In this document: piece after piece, positions 35,881 through 48,768 of the stretch
Position numbering within the stretch: the stretch's first letter is position 1
Layout of the letters: the number at the start of each line of letters is the position of its first letter
Assembly: GCA_038373885.1 (NCBI GenBank)
Contig: JAWZYV010013550.1
Span: 389,512 to 453,511 of the forward strand
From: Cheiracanthium punctorium
Lineage: Eukaryota > Arthropoda > Arachnida > Araneae > Cheiracanthiidae
Direction: 5' to 3'
DNA length: 64,000 bases
Translations under genes and position numbers: made by a program
The notes under the pieces: generated by a model
The model's input: only the letters and a program-made list of their open reading frames with translations
Database searches by the model: none
Told to the model about the DNA's origin: nothing

Positions 35881-36506
35881 ATCACCGTGGTGCCATCTCG
35901 TGATAAAACCCCGGAGGGGCGGGGGATTAAAAAAGGGCTCTTTTGAGTTCCACGAGAATGTTAAAGGTAGAAAGCATGTATCCACCAATCTTAAAAGTGG
36001 ATATTTTTCCTTTGACATTCCTTTATTTAAAACCTCCAAATAAAAATTGACCCTTCTTTTAAATTTAATAATTTTAAATTGATGAAATTTTTTGTTGCCA
36101 ATTTTTTAAGGCCACATACAGTAGTTATAAGGTTTAGTAAATATTAGTTTTTTGATTTAAATTAGATATTTTGTATAACAATGTATATAATAAACAAACT
36201 TTTTAATAATTATTTTTTTTAACTTCTGACACACACCCCTTGTAGAAATAAAATCTGAAATTATATAAAGCAATGTTAAACTGAATGAAAAATCTCTTGC
36301 TCGTGTGACTTTAGATTCACCATTTCTAACTAAAACTGGTAATATCATGGAATTTTTATTTTAAATTGAGGGGATGGAAAAAAAATTATAGTGTAGAAAA
36401 TGTGAATATGATGTATTTTTATGTAAGAATTGTCTGTGCATTTGTATTGTTTTTGTCTCAGGTAAAGTGTTTTAAGAACCTCCGTAATTTTCATTTTTCA
36501 GATTAG
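35881..36506. other. Non-coding flank right of the zinc-finger cluster
   Basis: AT-rich, no gene. Marks the point where the tandem similarity ends. Confidence 0.5.
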
Positions 36507-37222
36507 CAGAGTTGCCAACCTGGCAAAGTGAAAAATCAGGAGATTTTATTCTAAAAATCAGGAGACTAGTTTTCGATTAAAAAACTAAATTTTAAAAGAT
36601 CAGGGTTATATCAGCTGAAACTACATTTTGGAGAGAGAGGGGGGAAAAAAAGTATCTTTGGTGCTGTTTGTTGCCAGATATAAATATTTTTCGACCAAAA
36701 AAAAAAAATTAATTTTGGGTCATGTCTTCTATTACGTTGTCGGTAGCTTGTAAAAAAATTTAGTAACATGAAAGATGTTAAGTTGGAAAGTAAAAATTGG
36801 GGTCAATTTTTACTCTTAAGGCATTGGAGGATTAAACAAAACAATTTCAAACGAAAAATAATCATTTTTAAGAGTGATGGAAAAAGAAATTTCAATGCTT
36901 TAGAACATGGAACTGCACTTCTTTCACTATTATACATTTGTCAGTTAAGTCCAAACTTTTTGATGTCACACATGCATGGGTTCCTGGAACTAGTTTGATT
37001 GCAGGAAAAGGGAAAATGCTGAGACGGGTTCCTTGCCACGACAAAACTTAGAAAAAGATTTCAAATTCAAAAAATCGCATTATTCATGTGATGAATGATA
37101 AAAATCAGGAGAAAATGGACAAATAATCAAAAATCAGGAGAAATGTATCTTAAATCAGGTTGGCAGGAGATCAATGAAAAATCGGGAGTCTCCTGCCTAA
37201 ATCAGGAGAGTTGGCAACTCTG
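36507..37222. mobile_element. hAT-like MITE, CAGAGTTGCCAAC ends, 716 bp
   Basis: CAGAGTTGCCAAC (36507-36519) is exactly mirrored by GTTGGCAACTCTG (37210-37222). GATTAG flanks both sides. AAATCAGGAGA motifs recur near both ends. Confidence 0.75.
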
Positions 37223-39033
37223 GATTAGCATTCTTAAAGAACTTCTCCCTTCCCACGAAAAGTAAATTTTTGTTTCAAAATTGACCATTTTTGTGTTCCT
37301 AATTGCTACAAAAATGTGATTTTTCTTGCTCCACAAATTGCTCCGAAATTTAATTTCAGCTGGCACATGCCTGATTAATGCAAAAATGTAATAAAATTGA
37401 AACATCTATCCGATTCTTTTATCATGCTATACAAACAAGGTCAGAATTTTCCCATCATGTTATATGAATCTATCTTATATGAAGCCATATTATAGGGGTT
37501 TTACCACACTTGCACCTGCTGTTGAGATGGGGATAGAGTGAATCAGAGTGAGAATCAGTTGTTTTCCCTACCGACTCCACAGCCATAGTAAATATTCCAA
37601 AACTGTGTATATTGGAAATTGGAGGGTGAACAGTTGATTCGTTTCCCCCCCCCCCCAACTAACACATGAAATTAATGCACAATATATATAAGTATCAATA
37701 TATATTACACATATTTTATATATATGTCTCATGAACTGGAAGAAAAAAATAGAAAAAGTAAGTAAAATTCTCACAAATACCTAAAATCAATGACTGGACA
37801 TTTTGAACATCCTCCTCCAAGGAGGGTGGGCATGAAAAAGAAAAAAAAAAATGCCCAACACGAAAAAACCCGGGTGGTTTTTTTCAAAATTTCAACTTTA
37901 ATTACGTAGGTAATACACCGCTTAACATCAGTACACCACTTGTAAAGTTTATAAAAAGCTCCCTACCTCCCCCCCCACACCACCACTACCTAAGGGGGGG
38001 AAAAAAAATCAGACTTTACATAGGCATTAAAACTTTCTAGAGTAAATTTTTATGCCTATCTGTATTAAAATGAATAAGTATTTTTTAACCATAAGAAATC
38101 ATTAGTTTAAAAAGTTGTAATTAATGACTAGTACATCACTGTTAAAATTATTACTAATACTAGTCAATTTATCTAAGAGCAAACCATGATTGGGGGTTGC
38201 TATTGTTATTGATTTATAGATTTTTTTCATGTATGATTAATAATTGTAATCAGCTATTACTATTAAATTAACCACTTTTTATTTATAATTGATTTTTGTA
38301 ATCAATTAGTTTGCTTTAAGTTGCATTTAGTAATAAGCAATGTTTTTTTCAGAATATTCTGAAACCCCATCCCTTCTTCTGAAGAAACCCTGACAAAACC
38401 CGAAAAACCCTGAAAAAAAAACCCCAAAACCCTGAAAAAACCAGGTTTTTAACAACCCTGATTCACCAATCATGGAAGAAAAATATATCTATAAAATTCT
38501 TACTTTAAATGTAACAAATATGAATTATATGTTCACAGCATGTTTTGTTGATAAAAGCTTGTTGAAACTTTATTTGTTTGGCTTTTATGGAAAAAAAAAA
38601 AAAAAAAAAAAACATTGATTCCCAGTCCCCCAAATATGAATGACAGAAAAAGAGAAATTGTATAAAAATTAAATTTTGAATTTAATTTGTATCAAAGCTC
38701 CTCATAAAATAAATTTATCTGAAAACTACATTTGACAAACTTTTCTAATTCACAATATGTTTCAATCATCTACAGTTTAAGAGAATCGCAGTAATATCTA
38801 TTTTGAAGTGCAAAAAATATACAGTTAAGTTAAATTTTGTTCTTTCACTCTTTTTTTTTTGGGGGGGGGTTAAATTGACAGGCTTTTTACTAACACCCTT
38901 TTATGACTTTTATATAACTGAATGATTTAATCAAATCTTGTAATTCAATTTTCACCCATACAAGCTCCTTCTACTTACAACTGAAATATACATAGGAAAA
39001 CTGTAGACAATAATTCGCTAACACTAAAGTATG
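37223..39033. other. Non-coding, repeat-rich stretch
   Basis: Contains homopolymer runs (C10 near 37645, A22 near 38590, G8-9 near 38862), TA-rich sequence and the MITE at 37860-38459. No gene seen. Confidence 0.55.
37860..38459. mobile_element. hAT-like MITE related to the 44167 element, opposite orientation
   Basis: The right end reads CCAGGTTTTTAACAACCCTG, the complement of CAGGGTTGTTAAAAACCTGG, matching the start of the element at 44167. Repeated ACCCTGAAAAA motifs lie just inside. The left end is not certain. Confidence 0.45.
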
Positions 39034-39262
39034 TGTATGTTAAGGCAAAACCTAGATAAGAGGTACCTGGCTAAATTAGAGTCCTGGACAGAGAACTTTC
39101 TAATGCATTTATAATACATTTGAAGAAAACTACCCAAAACACCATGCCAGACTGTTAGATTGACAGTGATAGAATAGGCCAGACTCTTGGACCTTCACAC
39201 TTCAGCCATCTACCATGTTCAGTATCTTAGCCACTTGGCCATAATGAGGGGCCCACTATGGC
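39034..39262 (-). mobile_element. tRNA-derived SINE
   Basis: Read on the minus strand, the head has a box A-like TGGCCAAGTGGCTAA (39228-39241) and, about 35-45 bases later, a box B-like GGTCCAAGAGTC (39182-39193), the internal RNA polymerase III promoter layout of tRNAs. A tail of about 150 bp follows, of which diverged pieces occur at 24787-24905 and 40870-40950. SINEs move using a partner LINE; none is visible here. Confidence 0.6.
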
Positions 39263-40331
39263 CAAGGGGGGGGGGGCTACCATATAGGTCAAAATTACAA
39301 TTTTCAAATGGTAGCCATTTGCTAATATTGTAAAATTACGTAATTGCTCTACCAAAAATGATAAAATCATGCTCAATACTTATATTTACATACACTTCCT
39401 TACTTTCAACAACTAATATATATGAATTGAAAAATTTAAGGGAAAAGAGTAAACATTTAGAAATACCAAAAATCTTTAATATTTGAAAAAAAAAATGAAA
39501 ACATTACAGTAAAAAATTTTGTCCTTGGAATGGAGTCTGTTGAGCTCTTCCATCACAAATTAATTGCATCGTTAAAATTTTGGTGACATGTCATCTCCAT
39601 TAGACAAAATCGGTCTAAAAGTTGTTTATCCAGAAAGCTGCCTGGATTTTAAGCTAGTGTGATAACTTTATAAAATTCTAAATAATCAAAGTGAGTTAAG
39701 TTAACGATGCTTTGGGCAATACTTACCAGCGAAATGTCCGTACTCCCATTGTTCTCTAAGACCACGGAGTCCTAGATCAGACCCATGGCCGAGCTGTGTC
39801 CAGCTTCAAAATTCCCAGCCATTTCACCACAAAAAACAGTTTGATCAATCGAAAACTCGATTCGTACAAACTGATTTGGATGGATTGAGACCGCTTACCA
39901 ATGTGGTTGGATTAGAGTGTTTCGGCTCCAACCGAGACACCTGTGACGATGCCCCCATGCAAGCGGTAAAAGATAGTATGTTCACGAAGTTACAAAGATT
40001 TATTGAGCAATTTGATCGGGGTTATGAGAAAATATCCCCACAATACTTAATTTTTGAAAATACATTGAAAATTTTTGGTAGCCACAATGGCGATCACCAC
40101 CAAAAATAATAGTTGAAAAAAAGTTTTAAATGGTCGCATTTGGCAACAGTTAAATTTGAAGTATAGCCTACGAAACTGAGAAAAATAGAAATTTCAGATC
40201 TTCATTTTTCCCTTCATAACAGACACAAGCCTCTCTATCACAATGCAATAGTATAAAAAAAGGCGGCTAGAAAATCTTCTAATTTCAGCCATCAGCCATG
40301 TTTAAATGTTGGAAGATACTTTGTATAAGAC
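39263..40331. other. Non-coding stretch
   Basis: A G10 run near 39265 and AT-rich sequence. A 77-codon open frame at 39876-40109 has no recognisable domain, and I do not call it a gene. Confidence 0.5.
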
Positions 40332-41173
40332 TAGGGATGCACTGAATACCATATTTTGCCGAATACCGAATATTCGGTTAAAATTCTAACCGAATATTCA
40401 GCTGAATACCGAATACTTGGTTAAAATTTATTAAACCATTATTAAACTTTGATTGCAATGATTAATTTAATTAGTTTTTTCTTAAGCAATATTTCATATG
40501 GTGTAAAACATCAAAAATTGAAAGGTTGCAAAATTTAATATCCAAGTGTGTTTCCTTTATATATTATTAATAACTTTTTTAAATATTAGAGAAATGCTGG
40601 TAAATTTTTTTACTTGCATATTTTATTAAAAAATTAGCAGTTAATTGACTTTATATATTTATGAACACTTAATGTGATGAGTTTTTTTTTTTTTTCCTGG
40701 TTACTGTTTCAAATTGATATCAGTTAGTAAATAGGAAGGTTAATGTAATGTGTCATTAGATTTTAGAAAAATTAAAAAGCAACAAAATTCAAATTTAAAA
40801 TCTGAGTGTTTTCTCTTACATTAAAACTAATTTCATTGTGATATTAGTTTTTTGTGTGACTGTGGAACACTATGTTAGGGCTATCTGCCAAGGATGGGGG
40901 GTGCCTTGGTAGGAGGACTTTCGAAGGGTTTCTAATGCTTATTCACATGTGATATTAGTAAGTAACAACTTGAATCAATTTAGTAGTATGGTACTATACT
41001 ATATCTTTCATTCATGATATAAAAAATATGTATTTGTTTACCAATTGGTGAATACTTAAATTTGTTTACTATTCAGTTGCCGAATATTTAAGTATTCGGC
41101 CGAACCGAATATTTGGTTTGTCTGCCGAATAGGCAGTATACTAAATACCAACCGAATATTCGGTGCATCCCTA
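40332..41173. mobile_element. hAT MITE, TAGGGATGCAC...GTGCATCCCTA, 842 bp
   Basis: The ends are complementary, with CCGAATATTCGG-type motifs repeated at both sides. The flanks TATAAGAC (40324-40331) and TAAAAGAC (41174-41181) match at 7 of 8 positions, as expected for an aged 8-bp hAT duplication. A SINE-tail fragment lies inside near 40870-40950. Confidence 0.8.
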
Positions 41174-43423
41174 TAAAAGACTTTCATCAATTCAATCAGG
41201 GTGCCAGGTCAGAGGGACATTAACACAGACTCACAGGTTTGTGTCAGTGAATATATACATAGGTGGGTCGGGTAATATTTTCTTGAAAATTAGTAGGAAA
41301 AAGTAGGGTTTTTTTTTGTTATCAATGACCAATACAATACACAAGATCTGATCATTTGTATCTCTTCTGCAGTTAGAAGGTCACAAGCTTTAACTTTCCT
41401 CACTTCTATCGACATACACTACAAAAAAAAAATATTTTAAAAAAATCTCAGAATATTGAGACGAGCTTTGTCATTTCAAGGAATAGAGCCTAAAAATGAT
41501 GAAGCATTAATGACTGAGACTGATGGTGCTTTAAATACAGGAGGTAAAAATTGATTTTTTGAACCTTTTTTTTTTTAAAGGCATTAACATTTAAGGTATT
41601 GGTGGACTTATTCTAACAATAAAATTGCTTGGAAGCGCAAACAAACAAGTGTAAGTTATTTTTGCAAGAATTCAAGTTACAATAGAACATATTAACATTG
41701 TTTATTCTCAGGTTTTACTACACAAGATTTTCTGATGTTAGTTGATTATAGAACATTTGTGATAAAGTCCATTTTTGTCTGAGTTGATTTTTCAAAATAT
41801 GCTCTATGCAGATGAATGTACTGTGTCACATATGGGCAACCTCCAGCCTGCAGGACAGATGTGGCCAACCACGGCTTCATATAAAAAACCTCGTATAAAA
41901 TCCATACAAATCATTCAAAATCCCAGTTATACAGCCCGGGACTTTGCTGAAATCTTGAAATTTAGTCCGCAACTTTTCAAAGGTTGCTCATACCTGTACT
42001 GTGTGAATTTCATAGTTGTATGGTTTAAACCAGGTTGGTAAAAACTAGGGTTCTCATTAGGTTATATATAAAAAAAAGAAGAAAAATAAAAATTATTTAA
42101 ACCATTTTCTCACTTCAATTTTTTTTTTAGTCCGGTTTTTAATTCCTGAATTATATGATTTACTTTTATTTTATTTATTTTTAACACCACAAAATGTCCA
42201 AGATGCAAAATGAATTTTATTAAGTTGATAACTATTCATTCTTTCTTTTGTTTAGAAAATTATGAGAGAAAAAAACTTAAGTCCCTTTACTATGACTAAA
42301 GCAACATTTATAGCTGAAAAACAAAAACATTTTTCATGTCTTGATGATTAATGTACCCTCACCACCATGGGGTAAAAATAGGAGTGAGGGTAGTACAAAT
42401 GTAACTGTAAATTTTTATTAAAAATGATGTTAATGTTACAAATGAAATAAAAAGAACTCAATTCAATATATTCTTACAAAGAAAGAATGCACAGAAAGGG
42501 CTAAAGGGCTTAAAGGGGAGTTGAAAAAAATATTTCCAAACATGCAACATAAAGTAATCAATCATTCCAAAGGTGACTTCGTGTCAAAAAGTGATCTGCA
42601 AAATACAATTAATGATTCAGAAAATGAAAATAGACATTTAAGAAAAACTTAAAAAAAAAAAACAGGAGACCCAATAACAGTTTATTGCAATTTATGGCCA
42701 TATATTTTCATTGTAGAACACTAATATTTGTAATACAAATGCAGAAAATATATTTAAGTTGTTATCTGACATTAAGAAGCCCGTAAAAATGGTTTAAAAA
42801 ATGAAATTTTTTTAAAATTCCAACTGTACAATCCGAATACTTAGAAACAATTTTGCTTACCTGCAGTAGTACGAAAGTTGACATTGAAATAGAAGAAACC
42901 GAGTGAGATGATTTTTAATTTGTGTGGTAATGGGAGTGGAGTTTGAAGATTTTTTGATTAGTATTTGTATTTTGGATAATGTAATTTGAGTGTTTTTGAA
43001 GCTGAAACAGGTGTTTCGGCAGTTATTTTTGGATGTCTTTGAAATTTAAACTGGTGTTTTGGCGGTCATTTTTGATGGTTAAACAATTGTTTTGGTGGCC
43101 CCTTTGAAGTTAAAAAAGTGTGTTTTAGTATATTTTTCAAGTAGTCAGATAAAGAATTTTGAAATTTTTTTTATGTAGAAGTAAAACGTACATACCCCAC
43201 AGCCCCCATGACAGAAACAGAGTGACATGGAGACATTCTTGCAGAAACAGAACGACCCTCTTCCGACAAAATTTTCAACAGAGTTGAAAAATGTGCTGAA
43301 GACCACTTACATCTAATTGTAATTTTCAATTAACAATGTTTAAATGTAACTTCATTTTTGTGTGTACACCACATTTCTAACAAACACACACACACACTTC
43401 CTTTCCATACAATAACATATTTC
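41174..43423. other. Non-coding stretch
   Basis: AT-rich with poly-A and poly-T tracts. A short segment near 41820-41870 (CATATGGGCAACCTCCAGCC) resembles an isolated transposon end. No gene seen. Confidence 0.45.
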
Positions 43424-45724
43424 GGACTATATTCCGTATCCGGTGCTGTTTACATATCAATGTTTGTGTTTACGTTTCATTTGATGATCGTTCTGGCACC
43501 ATCGTGGCCGATGCACAGCGGGAGTGAAGTAATCTGCCTGTGGTATTTTTTGACTGGCAACCATAAAACACGTGTATCGTCAGTTAGGGAATTTGAAATT
43601 GTTTCATGTTATGGATGGAAGGGAATGACATATGTTATGTTATTGTATGAAAAGAAAGTGTGTGTGTGTTTGTTAAAAATAGGGTGTGAATATAAAGCTA
43701 AATAAAAGAAAGCATGTTGGTTTTACATTATCAGCCGTGTGTGTGTTTGTTAGAAATGTAGTGTCAATACAAAACTAAATAAAAGAAAGCATGCTGGTTT
43801 TACGTTATAAGCCGGTGGGTGTTAGGGACATTTCTGAGCAGTTAATTAAGGAAAATAAAGGTAACTGCTTTTTTGTGAATTTCAAATTGATATTTGATGT
43901 TTTTATGTTTTAGTAAGTGCTCTATTTATGTGCTATTCTAATCATACTGACTTTATATGAGGCGTGCAACTAGGTTATTTAATCCACCGATTTTTTTTTT
44001 GAGTTGAAAACGGGCCAGTGTTTGCCCAGTTTACATTAGCTGTGCAACTAGGTTGCTTAATCCACTGCAGTTTTTTTAGTTAAAAACGGTCCGCTGTTTG
44101 CTGATTTTACATTAACCTGTTACTGAATTTGCAGACTTTTTTAGGTTAAATATGGACGGTGTATTTCAGGGTTGTAAAAAACCCAACCAGGGTGGGTTTT
44201 TTTGGGTTTTATTAAGATTTTTTTATAGTATAACACTTTTTGCATGTAAATTTTATGGTTTTATTTCAAAACAGAATAATTTTAGTGTAAAAGAAAACTT
44301 TCATTACAAAATAATAATTATTTAATTAAAATATAAAAATGACTTCAACTTTAATGCAGTACTATCTTTTTCTGCTGACGTTTATAAAGGGATCCTAATT
44401 TTTTTTTTATGACCATAGATAAAAGTATATTATTGCTCACTTCACTTACAAAAATAGGTTGTTTTTGATTGGCTGTTTTCTATTACTTTTTAAATTTATG
44501 AACTTTTTAATTTTTTTTACCTTTGTTTTTTAAGTCATAGTTATATTTCCTAGTTAGAATATAAGTCAGTAAACCCTTTGCAGGCCAACTTACTGCAGAA
44601 CTACTATTTATTTAATAATTTTCTTTATAGTTATTCATTTTTGCTTTGAATGTATATTCCTTTTTACTTTAAAAAATCTAGAATTAATGTCTGACATTAA
44701 ATCCCACATAAACAATGTATAATGAATCAGTTTTATATTTCTCAGTACTAAAGTAATGCAGCAACTAATAGAATACAGGATGGTTTCCTGAACCTGAATT
44801 CATTCTTGATGATGCTTGTAAGCTGTAAGAGAGAGACATGTCCCATTATTCCCTTATCTGGGAAAGGATTTTTTTCCGTTGTCACTATACTGATAATTAC
44901 ATATTTTATTCATATTTAATAACTTACTTATTAAAGAGATACTAAGTTATCCCTGCCTGCATTCTACACCTGTTCATTTTAAAACAAAGATTGCAGATAG
45001 AATTGGCTCAAGGCATTATTTTTAAAAAGGTTATTATTCTTTATGTTGAAGTTGGAAAAATAATTATAAAAAATTAAACTGGCATATTTATATTTATCTA
45101 ATATAATGCATTAAGTTATGTAGGTAATATTATATGTATATAATGTCAAATAAGAAATGATTTAAATGAGAAAGGAAAAACTTGATAATTTTTAATAAAA
45201 CCCCAAAAAAACCCATTTCTGAGTGGGTTTTATTGGGTTTTTTTTTTTAAAAAAAAACCACCCTTGTTTTTTTGGGGTTTGTGGGCGGGTCCGAAATCCT
45301 GGTGTATTTTGTTTTAATGTTTTTGTTAGTGGAATATATGTGCAATCTTAATGTGTAAAAACACTTTGATTTTGCAGATCGTGCAAAATGGTTGGTGCCA
45401 AGCTCCAGCGACTGTAGCCATGTTTACATGGGGTGCACACCGTCTTGTATGATTTTACCCATATTTCATTCCTTTCCAGCCATAACACAAAAAAATTTCA
45501 AATTGAAAACATTTCTACCACCTAACCTACCAAACTGACAATAAAATTACGTTGGTTATACACATACATGTGCGTCTTTAGGGTTGCCAGTCAAATCATC
45601 TGCCACAGTTAAATTTCATCATTCATCGTCCGAGGAATGTGCCAAATTCATCAAGCGTTCGAAACATTTGTTTACAGATCGATATGTAAATAAACAACGA
45701 AGCACTGTCTTCTCCCTACAGTCC
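43424..45724 (+). mobile_element. Unclassified foldback element, GGACTATATTCCG family, copy 1 (interrupted)
   Basis: The left end GGACTATATTCCGTATCCGG followed by TTTACATATCAATGTTTG is mirrored, imperfectly, by the right end (GGACTGTAGGGAG on the minus strand, then TTTACATATCGATCTG). The middle holds GTGCAACTAGGTTGCTTAAT blocks and the sequence CCAAGCTCCAGCGACTGTAG. A hAT MITE interrupts it at 44167-45301. Two more copies lie at 49788 and 51935. No coding frame. Confidence 0.6.
44167..45301. mobile_element. hAT MITE, CAGGGTTGTAAAAAACCC...AAATCCTG, 1.1 kb
   Basis: Flanked by GTGTATTT on both sides (44159-44166, 45302-45309), a perfect 8-bp duplication. The copy at 51935-52857 has the unfilled site GTGTATTTTGTTTGAACG on its minus strand, confirming the insertion. 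Runs of AACCC and GGGTTTT characterise both ends. Confidence 0.85.
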
Positions 45725-46843
45725 AATTTATTTTTAAAATTGGACAATTTAATACAATTTAATTTTTAATTTACAATCCCTCCTTTGATATCACTTATAT
45801 TTAGAAAAATGTTTTTGTAAGAAAATTAAACTACTTATGTATTATCCCGGCGGTCTGCAAAGACGAGCAATTTTTTTGCAAAGAGAAATCCTGGGCATAT
45901 GAAATTATTAATGGTTTTGAATACGATTGGCAACAGATTAGCAACTCATTTGATGGAAAAATAGTTTGGGGGGAATGACCTCCAGGATAATACGTAAGTA
46001 CCAAAATTAATTTAAAAAATCCCTTGTCTTTAAGTGAAGTAGTTAGCGAGAAATTTAATGCTGACTTACACCACTTTACCTAGTAAAAATGTTGCCACAT
46101 GTGTAAGCTACTCTTTGTTCGATGACCTTTTTTAATTGAAAGTTTGTTATGAACACTTACAGTTTAAAAGATAACCACTTCAACATCACCTATCTAATGC
46201 CAATTAAATACATAATTAATTTTAACAAATTAAAATGTACGTGGAATTTTAATTTGTTAAAATTATTTGAGTTTGCTTTGTTGATCGAGCAAAATGGTTG
46301 GCGACAGCCGCTGGGGTTCGCGACTCTCTCGAGAAAAAAGAAATTAATGTTGAACTTCGTATTTTAATTCCATAAAATGGATGTATATGTCAATCTTCTA
46401 ACTAACCCCTCTTCGACAAAACTGCATTAATCCGCCGCTGACACTGCCGTTATTAAAACGGAAACGTGCTGAAATAATTTTGTGACACAGCTATTGAAAT
46501 AATGAACACAGCTATTTATTTTTTTAAGTACTACAGACAAATTATCAAAGAATATCACATTAAAACCACAATATATTGAAATTTCATAACTTACCACATA
46601 AAATTAAAGACGCAAGTTTTGTCAAAGGGAAGTCCAGTAAAAAACGAGCATACTTTTTAAATTTTCACAGATTTTGCTCTATCGCTTTCGCAAATATTCG
46701 AGAGGCTACAATAAATGTCAATTAATACATTAAAAGAACATTCTTTGCAGTCTAATTTAAATTTATTCACTTAAAATTTCTTAAATAAACAATAACGCTG
46801 GACTGACAACAAAGGAGAATCGCTCATTATGAATCATTCATAT
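45725..46843. other. Non-coding stretch with repeat fragments
   Basis: TATTATCCCGGCGGTC near 45841 recurs at 63942. A fragment near 46275-46320 (GCAAAATGGTTGGCGACAGC) resembles the middle of the GGACTATATTCCG family. No gene. Confidence 0.5.
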
Positions 46844-47514
46844 TAGAGACGGCCAATGATTCGATGAGTCGAATCAGTGATTCGAATCTTGGTACTGAGT
46901 GGCTCATTCTTTACACTCACTCTCTACTGATTCGAATCTCAAGCCCTCAAGGGAAATACATTCCAAGTGCGAAGGGAAGAAAAACTTATTTTCCCTTTGC
47001 CCGACTCTTTTCGGCTCTTTACGACTCTGAGTCGATAGATGATTTGAAACAGTAAATGAGTGGGTGTGGGTGAGTTGGTCACTGAGTTGGTGCAGCAACG
47101 AATCTTTACTGATTCAGTGTTTCTGTCTGTTCCGGTGATTGTATACTATCGTTGAGATTCGTTAGTTTTTCGAATCTTCTATCGACTCAGAGTCGAAAGG
47201 AGCCGAAAAGAGTTGAAAGGATGTTTCATTTAATTGAAGTTTTTTTTTTCGAATCTTTGGTGTTTCATTTCTTGATTGGTGGTCGGATTTAAAGTTTTTA
47301 TCTGTCTGTGGGTGTGGAGTGGGTCGAACATCGTTTGCTTTTGGCGGGGGGCATAGGCGTTACTTCCTAAGGGCAAGAGGGGTCAATCTCCCCCCCGAAA
47401 AAAAATTAAGAAAATCCCTCCTTCCAACTTGTCTGGACTCATTTAATATTTGTTTAAAATTTAATGAAACATCCCTTTTCTACTTTTAACTTCAATATAT
47501 GTCCCCTGCCCCCA

Positions 47515-47519
<5 letters not shown>

Positions 47520-47562
<43 letters not shown>
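47520..47562 (+). repeat. Poly-A tract, 43 bases
   Basis: Uninterrupted A run preceded by CCCCCACCCTC. It could be the tail of a retroposed sequence or a slippage-grown homopolymer. No source transcript is recognised. Confidence 0.7.
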
Positions 47563-47564
<2 letters not shown>

Positions 47565-48079
47565 GGAACGTTAAGTTTACATGGTGGCGGATTTTCATGT
47601 GAAGGGAAATAAAGTTAGGATTGTGCTTGTCACTTTTAATGAAGGATACAGGGGCGGTATTAAGCGCTCTCACAAAAGGACTTTGTAGTAAGCAAAATAA
47701 CATTTCGCTTTTTTGCAGCAGATTTCGTTTTTTTTTTTTTTTTTTTTTACCTTGTTTTTTCGTTTAAGGGGAATGATTTTATTTTCTTTCGTAATTCAGA
47801 GAAATACAAAATAGGGTCTAAAGCAGTGGCGTAGTTAGTGTTATTGACAGTGGCGTAGCCAGGATTTTATTTCGGGGTGGGCTGGGTATCAAATTTAAAG
47901 ATAAAGTTCAATTGTAAGCTAAGTAAAGGGTCCCATTTTTTTTGGGGGGGCAGCAGCCCCTCAGTAGGACTGGGCCAAAAATCGACATATCGGTTTTATT
48001 TTAACATCAAATATCCGATATTCCCATTTTCATTTCAGTGAAATCTCGAATTCGATAAAGGGCAAAAATACAGGCCGGC

Positions 48080-48248
48080 CAGGGGCGTAGCCAGAAATTT
48101 TTTTATGGGGGGGGGTTATGACTACTACAACTCATATATATGTATACGTGTGTATGATAATGTAGTGAAGAATATACATTTTGTATGGCAAAAAATTCCT
48201 CATGGGGGGTTATGACCCCCCTAACCCCCCCCCTTGGCTACGCCTCTG
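48080..48248. mobile_element. hAT MITE, CAGGGGCGTAGCC family, copy 2
   Basis: CAGGGGCGTAGCCAG...GGCTACGCCTCTG with AGGCCGGC on both sides (48072-48079, 48249-48256), a perfect 8-bp duplication. Nested in the 46844-48768 element. Confidence 0.88.
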
Positions 48249-48768
48249 AGGCCGGCGATAAGAAAATCCTGAGATCAATACCAGCATCTTCTTCTTCTCT
48301 CATCGCAGAAAAAACAGCTCCATGGTTAATTAGTCTAATTACCATAATTAATTAACGTATATCTCGGAAACTATCCATCGGAGCGCGTTTTTATTGATTC
48401 TCGACCCCCCCCCTTAGGAACCCCCATCGATACATAAAATTTCGAATACTTTGACACCAAACTTAACCTTTTAATCTTACAGGCCCAGGGGGTCATACGA
48501 AGCTCCCCTGTATTTTCATTTCGGGCAGTTTAAACACTAGTTTTACTGGAGCAAGGAGAGAGAGATGCTAACTGCCCGAGAACTCAGCGGAGAAGAAACC
48601 CGATGAATGGGTGAAGGGTGTTTAAATAGTACGGCTTTCGGCGCAGAGAGAGGGAAAATTTCTTTAGTTGTTTTATTGATTCAAGATTCAAATCACTGAT
48701 TCGAATCATCGAAGTGTTGAGTGAGTCGAGATTCGAATCAGTAAAATGAGTCGAACCGCCCATCTCTA

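Larger units (their letters stand above)
46844..48768. mobile_element. hAT-type composite element, TAGAGACGG...CATCTCTA, 1.9 kb
   Basis: Flanked by ATTCATAT on both sides (46836-46843, 48769-48776), a perfect 8-bp duplication. GATTCGAATC/GAGTCGAATC motifs are dense in both ends (46860-46940 and 48690-48755). The interior holds a 43-A tract and at least one nested MITE (48080). No transposase frame. Confidence 0.8.

Noticed and set aside
39876..40109. 77-codon plus-strand frame
   Set aside because: No domain, no splice context, and codon make-up like the surrounding non-coding DNA.
47848..47975. Possible fifth CAGGGGCGTAGCC MITE (CAGTGGCGTAGCCAGGATTT)
   Set aside because: Only the first 15 or so bases match; no partner end or target duplication was found, so it is probably a different family.
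48414..48414. Long G or C homopolymers throughout considered as regulatory G-quadruplex sites
   Set aside because: They mostly sit inside MITE ends or are single G runs; nothing ties them to a gene.
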